A stretch of DNA of 64,000 nt. It comes from Sodaliphilus pleomorphus (GTDB lineage Bacteria > Bacteroidota > Bacteroidia > Bacteroidales > Muribaculaceae). Positions 1-9,357 of the stretch are shown here, one piece after another. The stretch spans positions 310,001 to 374,000 of the forward strand of contig NZ_CP045696.1 in NCBI RefSeq assembly GCF_009676955.1, given 5' to 3'. Both the position numbers and the translations under genes were made by a program. The notes under the pieces were generated by a model. That model worked only from the letters and a program-made list of their open reading frames with translations, was not told the origin of the DNA and made no database searches. Every line of letters starts with the position of its first letter. Within the stretch, counting starts at the first letter, position 1.

Positions 1-1659
1 GCCACCACCCTCGACGAGTACCAGAAGTACTTTGAAAAGGACAAGGCACTTGAGCGGCGTTTCCAGGTGGTGATGGTCGACGAGCCAAGCGAGGACGACG
101 CCATCGCCATACTGCGCGGCTTGAAAGAGAAATATGAGAATCACCACAAGGTGCGTATCAAGGACGACGCCATCATCGCTGCCGTGCAGCTCAGCCAGCG
201 CTACATAAGCGACCGCTTCTTGCCCGACAAGGCCATCGACCTGATGGATGAGGCTGCCGCCAAACTGCGCATCGAGATGGACTCGGTGCCTACGGGTCTC
301 GACGAGGTGACACGCAAAATCACCCAGCTCGAAATCGAGCGCCAGGCCATCAAGCGCGACGGCGACGCCCAGCGCATTGCCCAGCTCGACAAGGAGATCG
401 CCGAACTCAAGGAGAAGGAAAGCTCCTACAAGGCCAAGTGGAAGAGCGAGAAAGAGCTCATCAACAAGATCCAGCAGAACAAAATCGACATGGAGCAGCT
501 CAACTTTGAGGCCGAAAAAGCCGAGCGCAACGGCGACTATGCCCGTGTGGCCGAGATACGCTACTCGCTATTGAAACAGAAACAAGACGAGAACAAAGCC
601 ATACAGGAGAAGCTCAAGGCCATGCAAGGCGACAAGGCCCTCATCAAGGAGGAAGTCGACGCCGACGATATTGCCGATGTGGTGAGCCGCTGGACGGGGA
701 TACCCGTGACCAAGATGATGCAGAGCGAAAAAGACAAGCTCCTGCACCTCGAGGAGGAACTCCACAAGCGTGTCGTGGGTCAGGACGAGGCCATCACTGC
801 CATTGCCGACGCCGTGCGCCGCAGCCGTGCAGGCCTCAACGACCCGCGCCGTCCAATAGGCTCATTCATCTTCCTGGGCACCACTGGTGTGGGTAAGACC
901 GAGCTGGCCAAGGCACTGGCCGACTACCTGTTTAACGACGAGAACATGATGACCCGTATCGACATGAGCGAGTATCAAGAGAAGTTCAGTGTCACCAGGC
1001 TCATCGGTTCGCCTCCAGGCTATGTGGGCTACGACGAGGGCGGACAGCTCACCGAGGCCGTGCGCCGCAAGCCCTACTCGGTAGTGCTCTTCGACGAGAT
1101 TGAGAAGGCTCACCCCGATGTGTTCAACATCTTGCTGCAAGTGCTCGACGACGGCCGCCTCACCGACAACAAGGGCCGCACCGTGAACTTCAAGAACACC
1201 ATCATCATCATGACCAGCAACCTGGGCAGCGACCTGATACGTGAGCGCTTTGAGCACCTCAACCAGACCAACCGCCACGAGGTGATCGAGAAGACCAAGG
1301 CCGACGTGTTTGCCATGCTCAAGAAGCACATGCGTCCCGAGTTCTTGAACCGTATCGACGACATCATCATGTTCACGCCTCTCGACGAGGAGCAGATACA
1401 GCAAATCGTGAGGATGCAGATGCGCAACGTGGCAAAGATGCTCGCACACAACGGCATCACGCTCAACACCACCGATGCAGCCATCAAGGTGCTGGCACAG
1501 GCTGGCTACGACCCCGAGTTTGGTGCTCGTCCGGTGAAGCGTGCCATTCAAGACCTGGTGCTCAACCGCTTGAGCAAAGACATCATTGGGCAGCGTGTGA
1601 ACCGCGACAAGCCCATCACCATCGATGCCACAGCCGGCGAGCTCACCTTCAACAACTAA
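1..1659 (+). CDS. clpB: ClpB disaggregase, C-terminal part (5' end outside window)
   Basis: ATP-dependent protein disaggregase of the Hsp100 family; works with DnaK/DnaJ/GrpE in the cytoplasm to resolubilise aggregates. The reading frame is open from base 1, so the gene starts upstream. The 552 visible residues begin just before the NBD1 arginine-finger stretch (ALERRF), continue through a long charged coiled-coil middle domain (about residues 100-240), then the second AAA+ domain with Walker A GTTGVGKT (near residue 293), Walker B VVLFDEIEKA (near 361) and the C-terminal small domain (GARPVKRAI). The middle domain separates ClpB from ClpA and ClpC. The stop at 1657-1659 is followed by a strong terminator. 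Family assignment is secure; only the N-terminus is missing. Confidence 0.96.
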   Translation, partial: ATTLDEYQKYFEKDKALERRFQVVMVDEPSEDDAIAILRGLKEKYENHHKVRIKDDAIIAAVQLSQRYISDRFLPDKAIDLMDEAAAKLRIEMDSVPTGLDEVTRKITQLEIERQAIKRDGDAQRIAQLDKEIAELKEKESSYKAKWKSEKELINKIQQNKIDMEQLNFEAEKAERNGDYARVAEIRYSLLKQKQDENKAIQEKLKAMQGDKALIKEEVDADDIADVVSRWTGIPVTKMMQSEKDKLLHLEEELHKRVVGQDEAITAIADAVRRSRAGLNDPRRPIGSFIFLGTTGVGKTELAKALADYLFNDENMMTRIDMSEYQEKFSVTRLIGSPPGYVGYDEGGQLTEAVRRKPYSVVLFDEIEKAHPDVFNILLQVLDDGRLTDNKGRTVNFKNTIIIMTSNLGSDLIRERFEHLNQTNRHEVIEKTKADVFAMLKKHMRPEFLNRIDDIIMFTPLDEEQIQQIVRMQMRNVAKMLAHNGITLNTTDAAIKVLAQAGYDPEFGARPVKRAIQDLVLNRLSKDIIGQRVNRDKPITIDATAGELTFNN

Positions 1660-1690
1660 CCGCACCGCAAGCATCATTCATTAATACTAA

Positions 1691-1727
1691 AGTGGATTGC
1701 CCCCACACAGGGCAACCCACTTTTTTT
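1691..1727 (+). terminator. Intrinsic terminator of clpB
   Basis: Arms AGTGGATTGCCC and GGGCAACCCACT pair with one mismatch around a short loop and run into seven T residues. It lies 31 bases after the clpB stop. Confidence 0.85.
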
Positions 1728-2186
1728 GTATCTGGCCAGCAGGCTCTACACAAATAGGCACTCAAGGTCGACCTGTAGTATATGGTTTTATAGCATATAT
1801 CAGTCGTATTCCACACATGAGCCCTATCTTGCGGCATATTCATCATGCACATGAACCACTCGGCTGAACAAATCTTGAAAAATTTCCTTCTCTCAACTTT
1901 TTGTAGACAGGGGATTACCACACACAGGTCAAAATTGCGGTTGAAAGGCTCTATGGCCTTAAATGAAGTATGCAAAGAAGATTTATGTTAATTATTCATG
2001 TGGAAAGTTCTCAAAATACCTTTTGGTTACAAAATTAGCAACAAATTACTTAATGGCAACCCTGGGCAATGTTTACAGGGAGGTTTGGTTGCATGAAAAG
2101 AGAGCTGAAAAAGTTGTTGCGTGGGCGGTGGATGTGAAATAGCATAAAATTTTGTAATTTTGTGGGCACAATTGTAGAGATACACA
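1728..2186. other. Intergenic region, no convincing gene
   Basis: About 460 bases between the clpB terminator and the transporter genes. A 108-codon minus-strand frame (1649-1975) crosses the terminator and matches nothing I recognise. The only regulatory signal is a -7-like box just before the transporter. Confidence 0.5.
2155..2162 (+). promoter_or_regulatory. Candidate -7 box for the chromate transporter genes
   Basis: TAATTTTG fits the Bacteroidetes -7 consensus TAnnTTTG and lies 24 bases before the start codon at 2187. I see no clear -33 TTTG at the expected distance. Confidence 0.4.
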
Positions 2187-2777
2187 ATGAAAATTAAAGA
2201 CAACATCTACATTCAGCTATTCACCACGTTTTTCAAGATAGGGTTGTTCACCTTCGGGGGCGGATGGGCCATGATATCGATCATTCAGCGCGAAATTGTG
2301 GGCAAGTGGCACTGGATTGAGGAGGACGACTTTCTCGACCTGCTGGCCATCGCCCAGTCGATGCCCGGCATACTGGCAGTGAACATATCTACCGTGATAG
2401 GCGACCGGCTGCGCGGGGTGAAAGGGAGCCTGGCAGCATCGATAGGCACAATCGTTCCCTCGTTTGTCATCATCTTGCTCATCGCCATCTTTCTCACACC
2501 CGACACCATCAAGAACAATGCCACGCTCACGGCCATATTCAAGGGGATAAGGCCTGCTGTGGTGGCCTTGATCATCGCGCCAGTGATAACCACAGCCAAG
2601 AGTGCCAAGATAGGCTGGAAAACGATAGCCATACCGGTGGCAGTGGCACTGCTCATCTACTCCAAATGGGCCTACGTGTCAAACCCCATCGTCTACATCG
2701 TGCTGGGTGCTGTGGGCGGCTACATCTACTATGTGAACTGGGTGGCACCCACAGAGAGAAAGGAGGGCAAGCAATGA
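2187..2777 (+). CDS. Chromate transporter family protein, first half
   Basis: Integral inner-membrane protein of 196 residues, one of a pair of single-domain CHR transporters that normally act together. Chromate efflux is known for some members; the physiological substrate here is unknown. The N-terminal motif FGGGWAM, the IIQREIV stretch and the AQSMPGILAVN motif are the family signature, followed by several hydrophobic segments. The last bases overlap the start of the next gene (ATGA at 2774-2777), implying translational coupling. Length suits the short-chain CHR class, in which two halves replace one long ChrA. Confidence 0.9.
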   Translation: MKIKDNIYIQLFTTFFKIGLFTFGGGWAMISIIQREIVGKWHWIEEDDFLDLLAIAQSMPGILAVNISTVIGDRLRGVKGSLAASIGTIVPSFVIILLIAIFLTPDTIKNNATLTAIFKGIRPAVVALIIAPVITTAKSAKIGWKTIAIPVAVALLIYSKWAYVSNPIVYIVLGAVGGYIYYVNWVAPTERKEGKQ

Positions 2778-3331
2778 CCGAGACCTATCTCAAGCTCGTG
2801 TGGGCTTACTTGAAAATCGGGTTGTTCGGCTTCGGTGGCGGCTATGCCATGCTCTCGCTCATCCAAAACGAGATAGTGGGCTCGAGCTGGTGCCCGCAAA
2901 TCACCAACCAGACCTTTACCGACATTGTGGCCATCTCGCAGATGACGCCAGGCCCCATAGGCATCAACAGTGCCACCTACATTGGCTATGTGGCCTGCGG
3001 CAACAGTGTGCTCGGGTCGCTGGTGGCCACCATAGCCGTGGTGCTGCCGCCCTTTGTGCTGGTGCTCTATGCCAGCCACTTCATCACCAAGCACGAGAAC
3101 AGCACCATCATCAAGGGGGCCTTTATGGGCTTGCGTCCGGTGGTGGTGGGCCTCATTGCCTCGGCAGCGCTGTTGCTCATGAACGGCGAAAACTTTGGCA
3201 CGACCGAGCCCGACATCATCAAGTCGGTGCTGCTGTGCGCCGGCAGCTTCGGCGTGGTCTATTTCACCAAGATTCACCCCATACTGGTCATCATAGCAGC
3301 CGGCATCATAGGCTACTTCATTTTTATATAG
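2774..3331 (+). CDS. Chromate transporter family protein, second half
   Basis: Second single-domain CHR membrane protein, 185 residues. It repeats the signature of its neighbour (FGGGYAM, then SQMTPGPIGINSATYIGY) with a different sequence, as expected of the paired subunits of a heteromeric transporter. The frame is open upstream to 2666, but the ATG at 2774 is preceded by AGGAGG at 2761 and overlaps the stop of the first gene, so this start is preferred. folC follows after 7 bases, probably in the same transcript. Confidence 0.9.
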   Translation: MTETYLKLVWAYLKIGLFGFGGGYAMLSLIQNEIVGSSWCPQITNQTFTDIVAISQMTPGPIGINSATYIGYVACGNSVLGSLVATIAVVLPPFVLVLYASHFITKHENSTIIKGAFMGLRPVVVGLIASAALLLMNGENFGTTEPDIIKSVLLCAGSFGVVYFTKIHPILVIIAAGIIGYFIFI

Positions 3332-3338
3332 AAGAATC

Positions 3339-4625
3339 ATGAACTACGACGAAACAATCGACTACCTCTACAAGCAGCTGCCCATGTTTGAGCGGCAAGG
3401 CAGCGCTGGCTACAAGCCCGGCCTGGGCACAAGCATGGCGCTCGACGACACATTTGGCAACCCCCACAGGCACTACAAGTGCATACACGTGGCCGGCACC
3501 AACGGCAAGGGTTCGGTGTCGCACCTGCTGGCTACAACATTGCAGCAGGCCGGCTACAAGGTGGGGCTCTATACCTCACCCCACATTGTCGACTTCAGGG
3601 AGCGCATACGCGTCGACGGCAACATGATACCGCGCGAGGCGGTGGTCGACTTCATGCAACGCTATTTCGACAGCCACTTCCAGGGCCGGCCCAGCTTCTT
3701 CGAGCTCACGTCGACCATGGCCTTCGACTACTTCAGGCAGTGCAAGGTGGACCTGGCTGTGATAGAAGTGGGACTGGGCGGACGGCTCGACAGCACCAAC
3801 ATCATCAACCCTGTGCTGAGTGTGATCACCAACATCTCGCTCGACCACACCCAGTTTCTGGGCGACACGCTCGCCCAGATAGCAGGCGAGAAAGCCGGCA
3901 TCATCAAGCACGGCACGCCTGTGGTGGTGGGCGAAGCCGAAGGCGAAGTGCGCAAGGTGTTTCAAGACAAGGCCAGCAACATGCAGGCCCCCATCACATT
4001 TGCCCAAGACCGCCCGATAGTGACTGCCGGGCACAACGACGACGGCCGGCTGCAGCTCGACACGGCAATGGGCCCCATCACCGACGAACTGGGCGGCATT
4101 TACCAGGTGCGTAACGCCAATACGGTGCTGCATTGCATCGAGGCCTTGCGCCAGCAGGGCTTCGACATCAGTGACGAGGCCACGCGATGGGCATTTGGAC
4201 ACGTCGAAGAGCTGTCGGGACTCATAGGGCGCTGGCAGACGCTGCGACACAAGCCCAAGGTGGTGTGCGACTCGGGGCACAACCTGGGCGCATTTGGCTA
4301 CATCGTCGAGCAACTGCACCAAGAGCACTACCACCACTTGCACATGGTGCTGGGGTTCATGCACGACAAAGACATCGACGACATACTCGACATGCTGCCC
4401 CGCGAAGCCACCTACTACTACTGCAACGCCCAGTCGCCCCGTGCCCTGCCGGCACAAGCCCTGAAAGAGAAAGCCGCTGCCCACCAGCTGGCGGGCAACA
4501 GCTACCCCACCGCGCAGGCTGCCTACAAGGCGGCCCTGCAAGCGGCTCGCCACGACGACTTCGTCTATGTAGGCGGCAGCATGTATGTGCTGGCCGAAAT
4601 TCTGGGCCAGGCCAAAGCCCAATAG
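3339..4625 (+). CDS. folC: Bifunctional folylpolyglutamate / dihydrofolate synthase
   Basis: ATP-dependent ligase that adds glutamate to dihydropteroate (forming dihydrofolate) and extends the polyglutamate tail of folates; cytoplasmic, Mur-ligase superfamily. At 428 residues it has normal length. Visible motifs are the P-loop HVAGTNGKGS (about residues 49-58), YTSPHIVDFRERI, EVGLGGRLDSTN, and NISLDHTQFLG followed by AGEKAGIIK, all diagnostic for FolC. It lies 7 bases after the transporter pair. An inverted, degenerate group II intron begins about 40 bases after the stop. Confidence 0.96.
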   Translation: MNYDETIDYLYKQLPMFERQGSAGYKPGLGTSMALDDTFGNPHRHYKCIHVAGTNGKGSVSHLLATTLQQAGYKVGLYTSPHIVDFRERIRVDGNMIPREAVVDFMQRYFDSHFQGRPSFFELTSTMAFDYFRQCKVDLAVIEVGLGGRLDSTNIINPVLSVITNISLDHTQFLGDTLAQIAGEKAGIIKHGTPVVVGEAEGEVRKVFQDKASNMQAPITFAQDRPIVTAGHNDDGRLQLDTAMGPITDELGGIYQVRNANTVLHCIEALRQQGFDISDEATRWAFGHVEELSGLIGRWQTLRHKPKVVCDSGHNLGAFGYIVEQLHQEHYHHLHMVLGFMHDKDIDDILDMLPREATYYYCNAQSPRALPAQALKEKAAAHQLAGNSYPTAQAAYKAALQAARHDDFVYVGGSMYVLAEILGQAKAQ

Positions 4626-4665
4626 CAGCCGGGCAGCAGCAACCTCAAGAATCAACGCACATAAA

Positions 4666-5639
4666 ATCGAGTAGGAGGTAAACACTAATCATAGGGTGCT
4701 TATCTCCTATTTTCGTGTTTACCGACCTCTCACACCACCGTACGTGCCGTTCGGCATACGGCGGTTCTTAACGCGGGTGCTTTTTCTCGTAATATTCCGT
4801 AAGCGTGGGATAGTGCGCTCGTTTCAAGTTCTCATTGGATATAGCACGTGTAAGTATGGGGCTATGGACGGTGCGCCAATAGCCTTTTCGGGTATTTGCC
4901 CACTGCCATGCCTGCCATTTGGCGATGCCACATCTTTGTAGGTTCTTGAAGCGTGTCCGCACTCGTTTCCAGCATTTCCATATACACATGCGTATGCGAC
5001 TACGCAACCATTCATCGGTTTCCCTTAGAAAGTTGCGCATCTCGGCAAGCCGAAAGTAGTTCACCCACCCTCGGATTGCATAGGTCAGTTTCTCCTTGCG
5101 CTTCTCGTAGCCCCAGCCGTTACTGCGCGATGGCAGTTCTTTCAACTTTGTGCGCAGTTTGGCTTTGGTCTTCGGATGAACGCACAAGCGAGCCTTTCCT
5201 CTTCACATATTGAACGAGTAGCCGAGGAACTTCTGTCCGTGGACACTGCCGACATGCGTTTTCTCGCGGTTTACTTTGAGGAAGAGTTTCCTCTCTATGA
5301 ACTTCGCTATACTTTCGCATACTTCTGTGGGTTCGTTGTTACTGCTTGCCTTGCGGCTCGCCCCACAGACCTCCCCGATTAAGAACATAATCTTTCAGTC
5401 TTATACTCCCTTGATTTACTCACGTCAGTCCGGATAACTATCGGGCTTTGGTTTGTTTAGCAACCTTACCCCTGACTTTGAGCCTTGTATCAAGTTTCTG
5501 CGCGTGGAGCCAGACTTTTGTCCTTAGCTTCCTTCCGATTCTCCTCGCGGTGGACACCGTTGCATCGGACTATGCGCTTCCCGCTATCGGGGCACGCTCG
5601 GGACTTGCACCCATTAGATTATGCCCATGTCGGGCGAAC
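4666..5639 (-). mobile_element. Degenerate group II intron (class C-like), copy 1, with most of the RT deleted
   Basis: Minus-strand element of about 974 bases. Its 5' end (GTTCGCCCGACATGGG, complement of bases up to 5639) and its 3' end (domain V hairpin GCCGTATGCC-GAAC-GGCACGTACGGT, then domain VI and a CTACTCGATT terminus near 4666) are nearly identical to those of the copy at 45020-46353. The 5' end directly follows the T-tract of the rplT terminator, as class C introns do. Between the RNA ends only the end of the RT domain and the maturase X domain remain; the 5' part of the coding region up to the YADD region is gone. Boundaries were set by comparing the two copies. Confidence 0.85.
4768..5322 (-). 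pseudogene. Group II intron maturase, C-terminal remnant
   Basis: Reading from 5322 down, the frame gives the end of an RT domain (ESIAKFIERKLFLKVNREKT, then GQKFLGYSF) and, after an in-frame TGA at 5203-5205, continues in the same frame into the group II maturase X domain (HPKTKAKLRTKL, then GWVNYFRLAEM and RMCIWKCWKRVRTR), ending YYEKKHPR. The start codon, RT domains 0-5 and the YADD catalytic motif are missing. It cannot encode an active RT, although the 139-residue X-domain fragment could be translated from the methionine at 5187. Confidence 0.85.
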
Positions 5640-5691
5640 AAAAAAAACGGGCTCTCATGGCCCCTGAATGGGGCCGAGAGTCCGTTTTTTT
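5640..5691 (-). terminator. Terminator of the thrS-infC-rpmI-rplT cluster
   Basis: On the minus strand a long stem (arms ACGGACTCTC..GCCCC and GGGGCC..GAGAGCCCGT) runs into eight T residues. The group II intron starts at the base right after this T-tract. It lies about 90 bases after the rplT stop. Confidence 0.88.
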
Positions 5692-5781
5692 ATTCTCTAA
5701 CCGGAAAGTGCAGGAAGTGCAGTACACCCCCACTCCCCTCCGGTCAAGAAGAAAAGTTTGAGGTCATCCTCACACCGGGCA

Positions 5782-6132
5782 TTAGGCGTTCTTGGCTTTT
5801 TCAACGATAGCCTTGAAAGCCTCAGGATTGTTCATAGCCAGGTCGGCGAGCACCTTGCGGTTGATCTCGATACCTGCCTTGTGAAGCAAGCCCATGAGCT
5901 TGGAGTAGGAAAGGTCTTCCAGGCGTGCGGCAGCGTTGATGCGCTGAATCCACAGAGCACGGAAGTTGCGCTTCTTAGCCTTGCGGTCGCGATAGGCATA
6001 GGTGAGACCTTTTTCCCAAGTGTTCTTGGCAACGGTCCACACGTTTTTACGAGCGCCGAAATAACCTCTTGTAAGTTTTAAAATCCTTTTACGTTTAGCT
6101 CTTGAAGCAACGTGATTTACTGATCTTGGCAT
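5782..6132 (-). CDS. rplT: 50S ribosomal protein L20
   Basis: Large-subunit ribosomal protein that binds 23S rRNA early in assembly. The 116 residues begin [19 protein letters not shown] and include [25 protein letters not shown] and the AIVEKAK C-terminus, all typical of L20. It follows rpmI in the conserved infC-rpmI-rplT order. L20 represses this operon translationally in other bacteria; I cannot identify the corresponding site here. Confidence 0.98.
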   Translation of the reverse strand: MPRSVNHVASRAKRKRILKLTRGYFGARKNVWTVAKNTWEKGLTYAYRDRKAKKRNFRALWIQRINAAARLEDLSYSKLMGLLHKAGIEINRKVLADLAMNNPEAFKAIVEKAKNA

Positions 6133-6258
6133 TTTTTAAATTGTTTTGAATGTTAGCGGCACCTCGCTACGAGATGCACTTTGCTTGTGCTAAGCATTCG
6201 GTTAATAAAAATGATTAAAAATCTCTTTGATTAAACTTGATAAACTCGCTACAATGCG

Positions 6259-6456
6259 TTATTTCTTGTTGAGAAGAAGACGAATCGAGTTGAGGTTGGT
6301 CCTGTCGACAATAGCAAACTTGCGCAGGTTTTTCTTCACCTTTTTAGTCTTCTTTGTCAAGATGTGACTCTTGTAAGCATGTTTACGCTTAATCTTACCT
6401 GTTCCGGTAAAGGAGAACCTTTTTTTAGCACCGGAATTAGTCTTAACTTTTGGCAT
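6259..6456 (-). CDS. rpmI: 50S ribosomal protein L35
   Basis: Small basic ribosomal protein of 65 residues ([14 protein letters not shown], then [14 protein letters not shown]). Composition, length and its position between infC and rplT identify it. It is separated by 92 bases from infC and 126 bases from rplT, so all are probably cotranscribed. Confidence 0.98.
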   Translation of the reverse strand: MPKVKTNSGAKKRFSFTGTGKIKRKHAYKSHILTKKTKKVKKNLRKFAIVDRTNLNSIRLLLNKK

Positions 6457-6548
6457 TTTTTAGAAATTTATTTAAAAATGTTATTAATAATCGGAGTCAG
6501 GCACTTACCAAGCCTGAGCTCCAGCTTTTTCAGCAAGTTGCCCAGCCG

Positions 6549-7232
6549 CTACTCCTCGGGCTTTTTGGCCTCGGCCTTCTTGTCGTCGGGTGCCGGCTTG
6601 GACTTTTTAGGAGCCTCTTTGGGTTTCTTGGGCGAGAGCATGATGGTCATGCGCTTGCCTTCGAGCACGGGCATCTGCTCGAGCTTGCCATAGTCCTCGA
6701 GGTCGTTGGCAAACCGCAGCAGCAGCACTTCGCCCTGCTCCTTGAACAAGATAGAGCGACCCTTGAAGAAAACGTAGCTCTTGACCTTGCATCCCTCCTT
6801 GAGAAACTGGATGGCATGCTTGAGCTTGAAATCGTAGTCATGCTCATCGGTCTGAGGGCCGAACCTGATTTCCTTCACAACCACTTTGGTCGACTTAGCC
6901 TTTTGCTCCTTGAGCCGCTTGCGCTGCTGGTACTGGAACTTCTGGTAGTCCATGATGCGGCACACGGGCGGCGTGGCCTGCGGAGCAATCTCGATGAGGT
7001 CGAGTTCCTGCTCGTTGGCTATGCGCTGAGCTTTGGCTATGGGATAAATGCCTTCTTCCACGTTGTCGCCCACCAGGCGCACCTCACGGGCGCGTATCTG
7101 CTCGTTGATTGCGTGGCTGTCTTTATCCTTTTTCATGTTGCGGCCGCGGTTCATTCCACGACGGCCCAGTGGGCCAGGCCCACCACCTGCGGGCTTACGG
7201 GGCCCGCTCCAAAATGGTTTTTTCTCCATCAA
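6549..7232 (-). CDS. infC: Translation initiation factor IF-3
   Basis: Binds the 30S subunit, prevents premature 50S joining and proofreads the initiator tRNA and start codon. The 227 residues carry the IF-3 N-domain ([16 protein letters not shown], then [11 protein letters not shown] and [13 protein letters not shown]) and C-domain ([18 protein letters not shown], then FLKEGCKVK). An unusual basic, Gly/Pro/Arg-rich N-terminal extension of about 40 residues and a Lys/Glu/Pro-rich tail flank the core; both are common in Bacteroidetes homologues. Two ATGs occur at the start (7232 and 7229). In many bacteria infC uses a rare start codon; here ATG is present. Confidence 0.96.
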   Translation of the reverse strand: MMEKKPFWSGPRKPAGGGPGPLGRRGMNRGRNMKKDKDSHAINEQIRAREVRLVGDNVEEGIYPIAKAQRIANEQELDLIEIAPQATPPVCRIMDYQKFQYQQRKRLKEQKAKSTKVVVKEIRFGPQTDEHDYDFKLKHAIQFLKEGCKVKSYVFFKGRSILFKEQGEVLLLRFANDLEDYGKLEQMPVLEGKRMTIMLSPKKPKEAPKKSKPAPDDKKAEAKKPEE

Positions 7233-7259
7233 GTAATTTTAAAAGTTAATATAATGTGA

Positions 7260-7291
7260 GGTTTTACAGAGGCCTAAGTCTCTGTAAAACC
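7260..7291. repeat. Perfect inverted repeat between thrS and infC
   Basis: GGTTTTACAGAG (7260-7271) and CTCTGTAAAACC (7280-7291) are perfect 12-bp arms with an 8-base loop, just after the thrS stop. There is no T-tract on the minus strand, so it is not an obvious terminator. It could be an RNA processing or stability element, or a weak attenuator. Confidence 0.6.
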
Positions 7292-7306
7292 ACGCGGTTG
7301 CAGGTG

Positions 7307-9253
7307 TCAGAACTTGGTCTGCTCTTCAACCAGGGCATTAATCTTGGCTGCAAAGGTAGCAATTTTTTCGGTACCTTGCACACTTTGGCCATCTTTTTCA
7401 CCCTGTTTGCGCACCGAAACTTCGCCAGCATTGGCCTCTTTCTCGCCCACGACGAGCATGTAGGGTATGCGCTTCATCTCGTTGTCGCGCACCTTGCGGC
7501 CAATTTTCTCGTTGCGGTCGTCGACGATGGTGCGTATGCCCTTCTCGTTGAGCTCGCGAGCCACTTGCTGTGCATAGTCGTTGTACTTCTCGCTGATGGG
7601 CAGCACCACAGCCTGGTCGGGAGCCAGCCACAGGGGCAGGTGTCCGGCGGTGTGCTCCAGCAGCACGGCCACAAAGCGCTCGAGCGAGCCAAACGGTGCA
7701 CGGTGTATCATCACAGGCTGATGCTTCTTGTTGTCGGCACCCACATACTCGAGGCCGAAGCGCTCGGGCAGGTTGTAGTCGACCTGTATTGTGCCCAGTT
7801 GCCAGCGGCGGCCTATAGCATCCTTGACCATGAAGTCGAGCTTGGGCCCATAGAATGCAGCCTCGCCGGTCACCTGCTTGGCATGCAGGCCTTTCTCCTC
7901 GCAAGCCTCGATGATGGCGCGCTCGGCTTTGTCCCACACCTCGTCGGTGCCCACATAGTGGTCTTTGTTGTTGGGGTCGCGCAGCGAGATTTGAGCTTCA
8001 TACTCGAAGCCGAATATCGAGAATACGTGGGTAATGATGTCCATCACGTTGAGGAACTCCTGCTTGAGCTGATCGGGGGTGCAGAAAAGATGGGCGTCGT
8101 CTTGTGTGAAACTGCGCACTCGCGTGAGTCCGTGCAGCTCGCCACTCTGCTCATAGCGGCACACCGTGCCAAACTCGGCATAGCGCAGCGGCAGGTCCTT
8201 GTAGCTGTGGGGCGACACGCGGTATATCTCGCAGTGGTGCGGGCAGTTCATGGGCTTGAGGAAGTACTCCTCGCCCTCTTCGGGGGTGTGAATGGGCTGG
8301 AACGAGTCCTTGCCATACTTGGCATAGTGGCCCGAGGTCACATAGAGGCTCTTGTTGCCAATGGGCGGGGTGATGACCTGGAGGTAGCCGTAGCGGCTCT
8401 GGATGCGGGTGAGCATCTCCTGCAGGCGGTTGCGCACTGCCGTGCCCTTGGGCAGCCACAGCGGCAGGCCCGGGCCCACGTTGGCCGAGAAGGCAAAGAG
8501 CTCCATCTCCTTGCCCAGCTTGCGGTGATCGCGCTTCTTGGCCTCCTCAAGCATGTGCAGGTAGTCGTCTAGCATCTTTTTCTTGGGGAAGGTGATGGCA
8601 TACACGCGCGTGAGTTGCTGGCGCTTCTCGTCGCCACGCCAGTAGGCACCAGCAAGCGAGAGCACCTTGATAGCCTTGATGGGCTCGGTCGATGGAATGT
8701 GAGGCCCCTTGCACAAGTCGGTGAAGTTGCCCTGGGTGTATGTGGTGATGTGGCCGTCTTGCAGCTCACTTATCAATTCGCACTTGAGCGTCTGTCCCTT
8801 GTCGCCGAAGAACTTGAGGGCGTCGGCCTTGCTGATGTCGTGACGCACCACTTGCTCCTTCTTGGCCACAAGCTCGTGCATCTTTTTCTCAATCTTGGGA
8901 AAATCGGCGCTGGTCACCTGGTTGTCGCCAAAGTCGATGTCGTAGTAGAACCCGTTCTCGATAGCGGGGCCTATACCAAACTGGATACCAGGATAGAGTT
9001 CTTGAAGAGCTTCGGCCAGCAAGTGAGCCGATGTGTGCCAGAAGGCGTGCTTGCCTTCCTCGTCGTCCCACTTGAAGAGCTTGATCTCGCCATCGCTACA
9101 AATGGGGCGAGAGATGTCCCACTCCTCGTCGTTGAATGTTGCAGCCAGCACTTGGCGTGCAAAACCTTCACTGATGCTTTTTGCAATATCGAGGGGTGTA
9201 ACGCCGCTCTCAAATTGCTTAACACTTCCGTCAGGAAATTTAATGTTTATCAT
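7307..9253 (-). CDS. thrS: Threonyl-tRNA synthetase
   Basis: Class II aminoacyl-tRNA synthetase charging tRNA-Thr. The 648 residues match the full-length architecture: N-terminal TGS domain (about 1-60), editing/SAD domain, catalytic core, and C-terminal anticodon-binding domain. The core shows the zinc ligand region [10 protein letters not shown] (near 333), the motif 2 region ([22 protein letters not shown]) and motif 3 [14 protein letters not shown] (near 521). The ATG at 9253 has AAGGT just upstream. The leader carries two hairpins whose loops copy the tRNA-Thr(UGU) anticodon loop (listed separately), suggesting autoregulation by ThrRS. First gene of the thrS-infC-rpmI-rplT cluster. Confidence 0.98.
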   Translation of the reverse strand: MINIKFPDGSVKQFESGVTPLDIAKSISEGFARQVLAATFNDEEWDISRPICSDGEIKLFKWDDEEGKHAFWHTSAHLLAEALQELYPGIQFGIGPAIENGFYYDIDFGDNQVTSADFPKIEKKMHELVAKKEQVVRHDISKADALKFFGDKGQTLKCELISELQDGHITTYTQGNFTDLCKGPHIPSTEPIKAIKVLSLAGAYWRGDEKRQQLTRVYAITFPKKKMLDDYLHMLEEAKKRDHRKLGKEMELFAFSANVGPGLPLWLPKGTAVRNRLQEMLTRIQSRYGYLQVITPPIGNKSLYVTSGHYAKYGKDSFQPIHTPEEGEEYFLKPMNCPHHCEIYRVSPHSYKDLPLRYAEFGTVCRYEQSGELHGLTRVRSFTQDDAHLFCTPDQLKQEFLNVMDIITHVFSIFGFEYEAQISLRDPNNKDHYVGTDEVWDKAERAIIEACEEKGLHAKQVTGEAAFYGPKLDFMVKDAIGRRWQLGTIQVDYNLPERFGLEYVGADNKKHQPVMIHRAPFGSLERFVAVLLEHTAGHLPLWLAPDQAVVLPISEKYNDYAQQVARELNEKGIRTIVDDRNEKIGRKVRDNEMKRIPYMLVVGEKEANAGEVSVRKQGEKDGQSVQGTEKIATFAAKINALVEEQTKF

Positions 9254-9273
9254 ATACCTTAATTAAATTACTC

Positions 9274-9330
9274 GTGCCCTACAACGGCACTGTTACACAT
9301 ATTGTAGTTGCGGTGCCCTACAATGGCACC
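9274..9330 (-). promoter_or_regulatory. thrS leader: tandem tRNA-Thr anticodon-arm mimics
   Basis: On the minus strand two hairpins occur between promoter and start codon. The distal one (9330-9312) is GGTGCC-ATTGTAG-GGCACC; the proximal one (9290-9274) is GTGCC-GTTGTAG-GGCAC. Each loop has seven bases, with T at position 33, TGT at 34-36 and A at 37, which is the layout of a tRNA-Thr(UGU) anticodon loop. E. coli thrS is autoregulated by ThrRS binding two anticodon-like operator domains; by analogy this leader is probably a ThrRS operator. The role is inferred; the hairpins are seen directly. Confidence 0.72.
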
Positions 9331-9357
9331 CGTCACTATCTCGTCGCTAACAAGGTG

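Noticed and set aside
1649..1975. 108-codon minus-strand open frame after clpB
   Set aside because: It runs through the clpB terminator, has no start signal and resembles no family; most likely non-coding.
2666..2773. Extended N-terminus of the second chromate transporter
   Set aside because: It would overlap the first gene by 112 bases and lacks a ribosome-binding site; the ATG at 2774 has AGGAGG upstream and restores the family start.
6459..7259. Long plus-strand frame opposite infC
   Set aside because: Antisense mirror of infC with a Leu/Val-rich translation and no domain; IF-3 on the minus strand is certain.
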